Shown in pieces: positions 29,001 to 40,061 of a stretch of 64,000 nt of DNA; positions within the stretch are counted from its first letter, which is position 1; each line of letters begins with the position of its first letter. The notes beneath the pieces were generated by a model. The model had not been told where the DNA came from and searched no databases. It saw only the letters and a list, made by a program, of their open reading frames with translations. The position numbers were made by a program, and so were the translations under genes. The stretch is from Metellina segmentata (Eukaryota; Arthropoda; Arachnida; Araneae; Tetragnathidae), in the NCBI GenBank assembly GCA_947359465.1, contig CANAIC010000112.1, positions 62,001-126,000 on the forward strand, given 5' to 3'.

Positions 29001-29089
29001 TCTCAGTCAAATACCTTTTCATTCCCTTAGAAATTACATCGCCTGAGAACTTGGATTGGGAGCTTTGAAATTACAAAGCCCCCTCCCAT
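26081..29089 (+). repeat. 3009-bp composite HOR (8 alpha + 12 beta), copy 2
   Basis: Near-identical head-to-tail copy of 23072-26080, with all the rare markers at a constant 3009-bp offset: CACAAATTACC in D, CTTCGCGCAAAAC in G, CGCATTCAGCAGC in P2/P4, CTCGACAGC in P3, and GAGATCTTGG in P5. The final 148-bp monomer carries the ATTACAAAGCCCCCTCCC tail and runs on into P13. Confidence 0.92.
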
Positions 29090-29240
29090 CTCGCTCGGCA
29101 GCACGTTAATTTCTATGGGAATACTTCACACAAAACACCTTCCCCACATCTCAGTGAAATAAATACCTTTCATTCCCTTAAAAATAACATCGCCTGAGAA
29201 CTTGGATTGGGAACTTTGAAATGACATTGCTCCCACCCAC
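27285..29240 (+). repeat. Reference beta HOR, P1-P13, 1956 bp
   Basis: A complete 13-monomer run, 13x151 less 4 (P9) less 3 (P12) = 1956 bp. P13 (start 29090) has a TCTCGCTCGGC start, CACCTTCC, CAGTGAAATAA and TTAAAAATAAC. The same series of the same length stands at 54066-56021, so this is the best reference copy of the beta HOR. Confidence 0.88.
29057..29088. other. Extended hairpin in the beta 148-bp monomer tail (first of many)
   Basis: TGGGAG (29057-29062) plus CTTTG (29063-29067), loop AAATTA, then CAAAG (29074-29078), a CCCC bulge and CTCCCA (29083-29088). This is an 11-bp stem with one 4-nt bulge, at the same monomer position as the simpler alpha dyad but made by different bases (ATTACAAAGCCCCC replacing ATGACATTGCTCCC). 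It recurs in most P12-to-P13 junctions. Function unknown. Confidence 0.75.
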
Positions 29241-30746
29241 CGCATTCAGCAGCACGTTAATTTCTATGGGAACACTTCACACAAAACACCCTCCCCACAT
29301 CTCAGTCATATAAATACCTTTCATTCCCTTAGAAATTACATCGCCTGAGAACTTGGATTGGGAACTTTGAAATGACAGTGCTCCCACCCACCGCGCTCGG
29401 CAGGACGTTAATTTCTATCGGAATACTTCATACAAAACACTCTCCCCACATCTCAGTCAAATAAATACCTTTCATTCCCTTAGAAATTACATCGCCTGAG
29501 ATCTTGGATTGGGAACTTTGAAATGACATTGCTCCCACCCACCGCGCTCGGCAGCACGTTAATTTCTATGGGAATACTTCACACAAAACACCCTCCCCAC
29601 ACCTCAGTCAAATAAATACCTTTCATTCCCTTAGAAATTACATTGCCTGAGAACTTGGATTGGGAGCTTTGAAATGACATTGCTCCCACCCACCGCATTC
29701 AGCAGCACGTTAATTTCTATGGGAACACTTCACACAAAACACCCTCCCCACATCTCAGTCATATAAATACCTTTCATTCCCTTAGAAATTACATCGCCTG
29801 AGAACTTGGATTGGGAACTTTGAAATGACAGTGCTCCCACCCACCGCGCTCGGCAGGACGTTAATTTCTATTGGAATACTTCATACAAAACACTCTCCCC
29901 ACATCTCAGTCAAATAAATACCTTTCATTCCCTTAGAAATTACATCGCCTGAGATCTTGGATTGGGAACTTTGAAATGACAGTGCTCCCACCCACCGCGC
30001 TCGGCAGGACGTTAATTTCTATGGGAATACTTCACACAAAACAACCTCCACACATCTCAGTCAAATAAATACCTTTCATTCCCTTAGAAATTACATCGCC
30101 TGAGAACTTGGATTGGGAACTTTGAAATGACAGTGCTCCCACCCACCGCGCTCGGCAGGACGTTAATTTCTATGGGAATACTTCACACAAAACAACCTTT
30201 ACACATCTCAGTCAAATAAATACCTTTCATTCCCTTAGAAATTACATCGCCTGAGAACTTGGATTGGGAGCTTTGAAATGACATTGCTCCCACCCACCGC
30301 GCTCGGCAGCACGTTAATTTCTATGGGAATACTTCATACAAAACACCCTCCCCACATCTCAGTCAAATAAATACCTTTCATTCCCTTAGAAATTACATCG
30401 CCTGAAAACTTGGATTGGGAGCTTTGAAATGACATTGCTCCCACCCACCGCGCTCGGCAGCACGTTAATTTCTATGGGAATACTTCACACAAAACACCCT
30501 CCCCACATCTCAATCAAATAAATACCTTTCATTCCCTTAGAAATTGCATTGCCTGAGAACTTGGATTGGGAGCTTTGAAATGACATTGCTCCCACCGCGC
30601 TCGGCAGCACGTTAATTTCTATGAGAATACTTCACACAAAACACCTTCCCCACATCTCAGTGAAATAAATACCTTTCATTCCCTTAGAAATAACATCACC
30701 TGAGAACTTGGATTGGGAACTTTGAAATGACATTGCTCCCACCCTC

Positions 30747-32244
30747 CGCTCCCGGCAGCACGTTAATTTCTATTTGAATACTTCACACAAAACACTCTCC
30801 CTACATCTCAGTCAAATACCTTTTCATTCCCTTAGAAATTACATCGCCTGAGAACTTGGATTGGGAGCTTTGAAATTACAAAGCCCCCTCCCATCTCGCT
30901 CGGCAGCACGTTAATTTCTATGGGAATACTTCACACAAAACACCTTCCCCACATCTCAGTGAAATAAATACCTTTAATTCCCTTAGAAATAACATCGCCT
31001 GAGAACTTGGATTGGGAACTTTGAAATGACATTGCTCCCACCCACCGCGCTAGGCAGCACGTTATTTTCTATGGGAATACTTCATACAAAACACCCTCCC
31101 CACATCTCAATCAAATAAATACCTTTCCTTTCCTTAGAAATTACATCGGCTGAGAACTTGGATTGGAAGCTTTGAAATGACATTGCTCCCACCCACCGCG
31201 CCCGGCAGCACGTTAATTTCTATTTGAATACTTCACACAAAACACTCTCCCTACATCTCAGTCAAATACCTTTTCATTCCCTTAGAAATTACATCGCCTG
31301 AGAACTTGGATTGGGAGCTTTGAAATTACAAAGCCCCCTCCCATCTCGCTCGGCAGCACGTTATTTTCTATGGGAATACTTCATACAAAACACCCTCCCC
31401 ACATCTCAATCAAATAAATACCTTTCCTTTCCTTAAAAATTACATCGGCTGAGAACTTGGATTGGAAGCTTTGAAATGACATTGCTCCCACCCTCCGCTC
31501 CCGGCAGCACGTTAATTTCTATTTGAATACTTCACACAAAACACTCTCCCTACATCTCAGTCAAATACCTTTTCATTCCCTTAGAAATTACATCGCCTGA
31601 GAACTTGGATTGGGAGCTTTGAAATTACAAAGCCCCCTCCCATCTCGCTCGGCAGCACGTTAATTTCTATGGGAATACTTCACACAAAACACCTTCCCCA
31701 CATCTCAGTGAAATAAATACCTTTAATTCCCTTAGAAATAACATCGCCTGAGAACTTGGATTGGGAACTTTGAAATGACATTGCTCCCACCCACCGCGCT
31801 AGGCAGCACGTTATTTTCTATGGGAATACTTCATACAAAACACCCTCCCCACATCTCAATCAAATAAATACCTTTCCTTTCCTTAGAAATTACATCGGCT
31901 GAGAACTTGGATTGGAAGCTTTGAAATGACATTGCTCCCACCCACCGCGCCCGGCAGCACGTTAATTTCTATTTGAATACTTCACACAAAACACTCTCCC
32001 TACATCTCAGTCAAATACCTTTTCATTCCCTTAGAAATTACATCGCCTGAGAACTTGGATTGGGAGCTTTGAAATTACAAAGCCCCCTCCCATCTCGCTC
32101 GGCAGCACGTTAATTTCTATGGGAATACTTCACACAAAACACCTTCCCCACATCTCAGTGAAATAAATACCTTTCATTCCCTTAAAAATAACATCGCCTG
32201 AGAACTTGGATTGGGAACTTTGAAATGACATTGCTCCCACCCAC
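30747..32244 (+). repeat. 749-bp tandem duplication (5-mer with two 148-bp units)
   Basis: Copies 30747-31495 and 31496-32244. The private start CCCTCCGCTCCCGGC recurs 749 bp apart (5x151-6). Both contain a 148-bp P12, a P13 with TTTAATTCCC, a P14 with GTTATTTTC, a second 148-bp unit and a fifth monomer. The fifth differs: P14-like with a TCTCGCTCGG start in copy 1, P13 with TTAAAAATAAC in copy 2. Confidence 0.88.
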
Positions 32245-32546
32245 CGCGCTCGGCAGCACGTTAATTTCTATGGGAATACTTCACGCAAAACACCCTCTCC
32301 ACATCTCAGTCATATAAATACCTTTCATTCCCTAAGAAATTACATCGCCTGAGAACTTGGATTGGGAACTTTGAAATGACATTGCTCCCACCCACCGAGC
32401 TCGGCAGCACGTTAATTTCTATGGCAACACTTCACACAAAACACCCTCCCCACATCTCAGTCAAATAAATACCTTTCATTCCCTTAGATATTACATCGCC
32501 TGAGAACTTGGATTGGGAGCTTTAAAATGACATTGCTCCCACCCAC
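32245..32546 (+). repeat. Two-monomer alpha island (B-J) in beta
   Basis: B (CTTCACGC, CATATAAATA) and J (GGCAACAC, TAGATATTAC, tail TTTAAAATG) sit between a P13 and a P1. The J-P1 join matches the alpha-to-beta join at 24276 and 27285, so this looks like a shortened copy of the composite HOR junction rather than a random insertion. Confidence 0.8.
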
Positions 32547-33751
32547 CGCGCTCGGCAGCACGTTAATTTCTATGGGAATACTTTACACAAAACACCCTCC
32601 CCACACCTCAGTCAAATAAATACCTTTCATTCCCTTAGAAATTACATTGCCTGAGAACTTGGATTGGGAGCTTTAAAATGACATTGCTCCCACCCACCGC
32701 ATTCAGCAGCACGTTAATTTCTATGGGAATACTTCACACAAAACAACCTCCACACATCTCAGTCAAATAAATACCTTTTATTCCCTTAGAAATTACAATG
32801 CCTGAGAACTTGGATTGGGAACTTTGAAATGACATTGCTCCCACCCACCGCGCTCGGCAGCACGTTAATTTCTATGGGAATACTTCACACAAAACACCCT
32901 CCCCACACCTCAGTCAAATAAATACCTTTCATTCCCTTAGAAATTACATTGCCTGAGAACTTGGATTGGGAGCTTTGAAATGACATTGCTCCCACCCACC
33001 GCATTCAGCAGCACGTTAATTTCTATGGGAACACTTCACACAAAACACCCTCCCCACATCTCAGTCATATAAATACCTTTCATTCCCTTAGAAATTACAT
33101 CGCCTGAGAACTTGGATTGGGAACTTTGAAATGACAGTGCTCCCACCCACCGCGCTCGGCAGGACGTTAATTTCTATCGGAATACTTCATACAAAACACT
33201 CTCCCCACATCTCAGTCAAATAAATACCTTTCATTCCCTTAGAAATTACATCGCCTGAGAACTTGGATTGGGAACTTTGAAATGACAGTGCTCCCACCCA
33301 CCGCGCTTGGCAGGACGTTAATTTCTATGGGAATACTTCACACAAAACAACCTCCACACATCTCAGTCAAATAAATACCTTTCATTCCCTTAGAAATTAC
33401 ATCGGCTGAGAACTTGGATTGGAAGCTTTGAAATGACATTGCTCCCACCCACCGCGCCCGGCAGCACGTTAATTTCTATTTGAATACTTCACACAAAACA
33501 CTCTCCCTACATCTCAGTCAAATACCTTTTCATTCCCTTAGAAATTACATCGCCTGAGAACTTGGATTGGGAGCTTTGAAATTACAAAGCCCCCTCCCAT
33601 CTCGCTCGGCAGCACGTTAATTTCTATGGGAATACTTCACACAAAACACCTTCCCCACATCTCAGTGAAATAAATACCTTTCATTCCCTTAAAAATAACA
33701 TCGCCTGAGAACTTGGATTGGGAACTTTGAAATGACATTGCTCCCACCCAC
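32547..33751 (+). repeat. Beta block 3
   Basis: P1-P2-P3-P4-P5-P6/P11-P12-P13. P1 has CTTTACACAAAAC, a private change. The P6/P11 hybrid (front CAACCTCCACAC, tail CATCGGCTG with GGATTGGAAGC) skips P7 to P10, including the 147-bp monomer. P5 here has GAGAACTTGG instead of the GAGATCTTGG seen at 24-30 kb. Confidence 0.82.
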
Positions 33752-34650
33752 CGAGCTCGGCAGCACGTTAATTTCTATGACAACACTTCACACAAAACAC
33801 CCTCCCCACATCTCAGTCAAATAAATACCTTTCATTCCCTTAGAAATTACATCGCCTGAGAACTTGGATTGGGAACTTTGAAATGACAGTGCTCCCACCC
33901 ACCGCGCTCGGCAGGACGTTAATTTCTATCGGAATACTTCATACAAAACACTCTCCCCACATCTCAGTCAAATAAATACCTTTCATTCCCTTAGAAATTA
34001 CATCGCCTGAGAACTTGGATTGGGAACTTTGAAATGACAGTGCTCCCACCCACCGCGCTTGGCAGGACGTTAATTTCTATGGGAATACTTCACACAAAAC
34101 ACCCTCCCCACATCTCAATCAAATAAATACCTTTCCTTTCCTTAGAAATTACATCGGCTGAGAACTTGGATTGGAAGCTTTGAAATGACATTGCTCCCAC
34201 CCACCGCGCCCGGCAGCACGTTAATTTCTATTTGAATACTTCACACAAAACACTCTCCCTACATCTCAGTCAAATACCTTTTCATTCCCTTAGAAATTAC
34301 ATCGCCTGAGAACTTGGATTGGGAGCTTTGAAATTACAAAGCCCCCTCCCATCTCGCTCGGCAGCACGTTAATTTCTATGGGAATACTTCACACAAAACA
34401 CCTTCCCCACATCTCAGTGAAATAAATACCTTTCATTCCCTTAAAAATAACATCGCCTGAGAACTTGGATTGGGAACTTTGAAATGACATTGCTCCCACC
34501 CACCGAGCTCGGCAGCACGTTAATTTCTATGACAACACTTCACACAAAACACCCTCCCCACATCTCAGTCAAATAAATACCTTTCATTCCCTTAGAAATT
34601 ACATCGCCTGAGAACTTGGATTGGGAGCTTTGAAATGACATTGCTCCCAC
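33151..34650 (+). repeat. 752/748-bp tandem duplication with one alpha C monomer in each copy
   Basis: Copies 33151-33902 and 33903-34650, each P5-P6(GCTTGG)-P12-P13-C. The starts are 752 bp apart (5x151-3). C (GACAACAC) at 33752 and 34504 is alpha. In copy 1 its tail is beta (GACAGTGCTCC); in copy 2 it is the 147-bp alpha junction leading into D. The GCTTGG monomer differs in its middle: CAACCTCCACAC in copy 1, CACCCTCCCC with CAATC in copy 2. Confidence 0.82.
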
Positions 34651-37206
34651 CGCGCTCGGCAGCACGTTAATTTCTATGAGAATACTTCACACAAAACACC
34701 TTCCCCACATCTCAGTCAAATAAATACCTTTCATTCCCTTAGAAATTTTATCGCCTGAGAACTTGGATTGGGAACTTTCAAATGACATTGCTCCCACCCA
34801 CCGCGCTCGGCAGCACGTTAATTTCTATGGGAATACTTCACACAAAACACCCTCCTCACATCTCAGTCAAATAAATACCTTTCATTCCCTTAGAAATTAC
34901 ATCGCCTGAGAACTTGGATTGGGAGCTTTGAAATGACATTGCTCCCACCCACCGCGCTCGGCAGCACGTTAATTTCTATGGGAATACTTCACGCAAAACA
35001 CCCTCTCCACATCTCAGTCATATAAATACCTTTCATTCCCTAAGAAATTACATCGCCTGAGAACTTGGATTGGGAACTTTGAAATGACATTGCTCCCACC
35101 CACCGAGCTCGGCAGCACGTTAATTTCTATGACAACACTTCACACAAAACACCCTCCCCACATCTCAGTCAAATAAATACCTTTCATTCCCTTAGAAATT
35201 GCATCGCCTGAGAACTTGGATTGGGAGCTTTGAAATGACATTGCTCCCACCGCGCTCGGCAGCACGTTAATTTCTATGAGAATACTTCACACAAAACACC
35301 TTCCCCACATCTCAGTCAAATAAATACCTTTCATTCCCTTAGAAATTTTATCGCCTGAGAACTTGGATTGGGAACTTTCAAATGACATTGCTCCCACCCA
35401 CCGCGCTCGGCAGCACGTTAATTTCTATGGGAATACTTCATACAAAACATCCTCCCCACATCTCAGTCAAATAAATACCTTTCATTCCCTTAGAAATAAC
35501 ATCGGCTGAGAACTTGGATAGGAAGCTTTGAAATGACATTGCTCCCACCCACCGCGCTCGGCACCACGTTAATTTCTATGGCAATACTTCACACAAAACA
35601 CCCTCCCCACATCTCAGTCAAATAAATACCTTTCATTCCCTTAGAAATTACATCGCCTGAGAACTTGTATTGGGAGCTTTGAAATGACATTGCTCCCACC
35701 CACCGAGCTCGGCAGCACGTTAATTTCTATGGGAATACTTCACGCAAAACACCCTCTCCACATCTCAGTCATATAAATACCTTTCATTCCCTAAGAAATT
35801 ACATCGCCTGAGAACTTGTATTGGGAACTTTGAAATGACATTGCTCCCACCCACCGAGCTCGGCAGCACGTTAATTTCTATGGGAATACTTCACACAAAA
35901 CACCCTCCTCACATCTCAGTCAAATAAATACCTTTCATTCCCTAAGAAATTACATCGCCTGAGAACTTGGATTGGGAACTTTGAAATGACATTGCTCCCA
36001 CCCACCGAGCTCGGCAGCACGTTAATTTCTATGGCAACACTTCACACAAAACACCCTCCCCACATCTCAGTCAAATAAATACCTTTCATTCCCTTAGATA
36101 TTACATCGCCTGAGAACTTGGATTGGGAGCTTTGAAATGACATTGCTCCCACCCACCGCACTCGGCAGCACGTTAATTTCTATGGGAATACTTCACACAA
36201 AACAACCTTTACACATCTCAGTCAAATAAATACCTTTCATTCCCTTAGAAATTACATCGCCTGAGAACTTGGATTGGGAGCTTTGAAATGACATTGCTCC
36301 CACCCACCGCGCTCGGCAGCACGTTAATTTCTATGGGAATACTTCATACAAAACACCCTCCAAACATCTCAGTCAAATAAATACCTTTCATTCCCTTAGA
36401 AATTACATCGCCTGAGAACTTGGATTGGGAGCTTTGAAATGACATTGCTCCCACCCACCGCGCTCGGCAGCACGTTAATTTCTATGGGAATACTTCACAC
36501 AAAACACCCTCCCCACATCTCAATCAAATAAATACCTTTCATTCCCTTAGAAATTACATTGCCTGAGAACTTGGATTGGGAGCTTTGAAATGACATTGCT
36601 CCCACCGCGCTCGGCAGCACGTTAATTTCTATGAGAATACTTCACACAAAACACCTTCCCCACATCTCAGTGAAATAAATACCTTTCATTCCCTTAGAAA
36701 TAACATCACCTGAGAACTTGGATTGGGAGCTTTGAAATGACATTGCTCCCACCCACCGCGCTAGGCAGCACGTTAATTTCTATGGGAATACTTCATACAA
36801 AACACCCTCCCCACATCTCAATCAAATAAATACCTTTCCTTTCCTTAAAAATTACATCGGCTGAGAACTTGGATTGGAAGCTTTGAAATGACATTGCTCC
36901 CACCCTCCGCGCCCGGCAGCACGTTAATTTCTATTTGAATACTTCACACAAAACACTCTCCCTACATCTCAGTCAAATACCTTTTCATTCCCTTAGAAAT
37001 TACATCGCCTGAGAACTTGGAATGGGAGCTTTGAAATTACAAAGCCCCCTCCCATCTCGCTCGGCAGCACGTTAATTTCTATGGGAATACTTCACACAAA
37101 ACACCTTCCCCACATCTCAGTGAAATAAATACCTTTAATTCCCTTAGAAATAACATCGCCTGAGAACTTGGATTGGGAACTTTGAAATGACATTGCTCCC
37201 ACCCAC
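34504..37206 (+). repeat. Dispersed segmental duplication, left copy (2703 bp)
   Basis: C-D-A*-B-C-D-E-F-G-I-J then P7 to P13, ending before a P14. It matches 40062-42915 at an offset of 5558 up to the G monomer and 5709 after it. The rare GAACTTGGAATGGGAGC lies at 37012 and 42721, and GAACTTGTATTGGGAAC near 35811 and 41369. The copy lacks one 151-bp H monomer: a GAGCTCGG start is fused to an I-type body at about 35860. The first 600 bp (C-D-A*-B) are themselves partly repeated by the following C-D pair. Confidence 0.87.
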
Positions 37207-37656
37207 CGCGCTAGGCAGCACGTTATTTTCTATGGGAATACTTCATACAAAACACCCTCCCCACATCTCAATCAAATAAATACCTTTCCTTTCCTTAGAA
37301 ATTACATCGGCTGAGAACTTGGATTGGAAGCTTTGAAATGACATTGCTCCCACCCACCGCGCCCGGCAGCACGTTAATTTCTATTTGAATACTTCACACA
37401 AAACACTCTCCCTACATCTCAGTCAAATACCTTTTCATTCCCTTAGAAATTACATCGCCTGAGAACTTGGATTGGGAGCTTTGAAATTACAAAGCCCCCT
37501 CCCATCTCGCTCGGCAGCACGTTAATTTCTATGGGAATACTTCACACAAAACACCTTCCCCACATCTCAGTGAAATAAATACCTTTCATTCCCTTAAAAA
37601 TAACATCGCCTGAGAACTTGGATTGGGAACTTTGAAATGACATTGCTCCCACCCAC
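36157..37656 (+). repeat. Beta block 4
   Basis: Ten monomers, 1500 bp, containing one 147-bp and two 148-bp units (10x151-10): P7-P8-P9-P10-P11-P12-P13-P14-P12-P13. P7 starts CGCACTCGG, and P8 has CCCTCCAAACATC, private to this copy. Confidence 0.84.
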
Positions 37657-39460
37657 CGCGCTCGGCAGCACGTTAATTTCTATGGGAATACTTCACGCAA
37701 AACACCCTCTCCACATCTCAGTCATATAAATACCTTTCATTCCCTAAGAAATTACATCGCCTGAGAACTTGGATTGGGAACTTTGAAATGACATTGCTCC
37801 CACCCACCGAGCTCGGCAGCACGTTAATTTCTATGACAACACTTCACACAAAACACCCTCCCCACATCTCAGTCAAATAAATACCTTTCATTCCCTTAGA
37901 AATTACATCGCCTGAGAACTTGGATTGGGAGCTTTGAAATGACATTGCTCCCACCGCGCTCGGCAGCACGTTAATTTCTATGAGAATACTTCACACAAAA
38001 CACCTTCCCCACATCTCAGTCAAATAAATACCTTTCATTCCCTTAAAAATTTTATCGCCTGAGAACTTGGATTGGGAACTTTCAAATGACATTGCTCCCA
38101 CCCACCGCGCTCGGCAGCACGTTAATTTCTATGGGAATACTTCACACAAAACACCCTCCTCACATCTCAGTCAAATAAATACCTTTCATTCCCTTAGAAA
38201 TTACATCGCCTGAGAACTTGGATTGGGAGCTTTGAAATGACATTGCTCCCACCCACCGAGCTCGGCAGCACGTTAATTTCTATGACAACACTTCACACAA
38301 AACACCCTCCCCACATCTCAGTCAAATAAATACCTTTCATTCCCTTAGAAATTGCATCGCCTGAGAACTTGGATTGGGAGCTTTGAAATGACATTGCTCC
38401 CACCGCGCTCGGCAGCACGTTAATTTCTATGAGAATACTTCACACAAAACACCTTCCCCACATCTCAGTCAAATAAATACCTTTCATTCCCTTAGAAATT
38501 TTATCGCCTGAGAACTTGGATTGGGAACTTTCAAATGACATTGCTCCCACCCACCGCGCTCGGCAGCACGTTAATTTCTATGGCAATACTTCACACAAAA
38601 CACCCTCCCCACATCTCAGTCAAATAAATACCTTTCATTCCCTTAGAAATTACATCGCCTGAGAACTTGTATTGGGAGCTTTGAAATGACATTGCTCCCA
38701 CCCACCGAGCTCGGCAGCACGTTAATTTCTATGGGAATACTTCACGCAAAACACCCTCTCCACATCTCAGTCATATAAATACCTTTCATTCCCTAAGAAA
38801 TTACATCGCCTGAGAACTTGGATTGGGAACTTTGAAATGACATTGCTCCCACCCACCGAGCTCGGCAGCACGTTAATTTCTATGGCAACACTTCACACAA
38901 AACACCCTCCCCACATCTCAGTCAAATAAATAATTTTCATTCCCTTAGATATTACATCGCCTGAGAACTTGGATTGGGAGCTTTAAAATGACATTGCTCC
39001 CACCCACCGCGCTCGGCAGCACGTTAATTTCTATGGGAATACTTCACACAAAACACCCTCCTCACATCTCAGTCAAATAAATACCTTTCATTCCCTAAGA
39101 AATTACATCGCCTGAGAACTTGGATTGGGAACTTTGAAATGACATTGCTCCCACCCACCGCGCTCGGCAGCACGTTAATTTCTATGGGAATACTTCACGC
39201 AAAACACCCTCTCCACATCTCAGTCATATAAATACCTTTCATTCCCTAAGAAATTACATCGCCTGAGAACTTGGATTGGGAACTTTGAAATGACATTGCT
39301 CCCACCCACCGAGCTCGGCAGCACGTTAATTTCTATGACAACACTTCACACAAAACACCCTCCCCACATCTCAGTCAAATAAATACCTTTCATTCCCTTA
39401 GAAATTACATCGCCTGAGAACTTGGATTGGGAGCTTTGAAATTACAAAGCCCCCTCCCAT
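37657..39460 (+). repeat. Alpha block: B-C-D-A*-C-D-F-G-H-I-B-C
   Basis: Twelve alpha monomers with short junctions at 37956 and 38405, only 449 bp apart (3x151-4), so one B was lost between A* and the second C. The last C (39310) has an ordinary front but ends in the beta tail ATTACAAAGCCCCC and passes into P13, making it an alpha/beta hybrid. Confidence 0.82.
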
Positions 39461-39910
39461 CTCGCTCGGCAGCACGTTAATTTCTATGGGAATACTTCAC
39501 ACAAAACACCTTCCCCACATCTCAGTGAAATAAATACCTTTAATTCCCTTAGAAATAACATCGCCTGAGAACTTGGATTGGGAACTTTGAAATGACATTG
39601 CTTCCACCCACCGCGCTAGGCAGCACGTTATTTTCTATGGGAATACTTCATACAAAACACCCTCCCCACATCTCAATCAAATAAATACCTTTCCATTCCT
39701 TAGAAATTACATCGGCTGAGAACTTGGATTGGAAGCTTTGAAATGACATTGCTCCCACCCACCGCGCCCGGCAGCACGTTAATTTCTATTTGAATACTTC
39801 ACACAAAACACTCTCCCTACATCTCAGTCAAATACCTTTTCATTCCCTTAGAAATTACATCGCCTGAGAACTTGGATTGGGAGCTTTGAAATTACAAAGC
39901 CCCCTCCCAT
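39461..39910 (+). repeat. Three-monomer beta island (P13-P14-P12)
   Basis: 450 bp = 3x151-3. P14 shows CATTGCTTCCACCC just before it and CCTTTCCATTCC in its body, both private. It is flanked on both sides by alpha monomers through hybrid junctions. Confidence 0.82.
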
Positions 39911-40061
39911 CTCGCTCGGCAGCACGTTAATTTCTATGGGAATACTTCACGCAAAACACCCTCTCCACATCTCAGTCATATAAATACCTTTCATTCCCTA
40001 AGAAATTACATCGCCTGAGAACTTGGATTGGGAACTTTGAAATGACATTGCTCCCACCCAC

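Larger units (their letters stand above)
27285..32244 (+). repeat. Beta-family block 2
   Basis: The reference 13-mer is followed by re-ordered beta monomers. From 29241 the order is P4-P5-P3-P4-P5-P6-P7-P8-P9-P10, then two rounds of a 5-mer with P12, P13 and P14 types (P14 has GCTAGGCAGCACGTTATTTTC). The P10-to-P10 spacing 28641 to 30597 is again 1956 bp although the monomers between are not in reference order. Confidence 0.85.

Noticed and set aside
23072..29089. Assembly artefact as the cause of the near-identical 3009-bp copies
   Set aside because: Cannot be excluded from sequence alone. The copies differ at least at two internal bases and in the final monomer tail, which argues for real copies; raw-read depth would decide.
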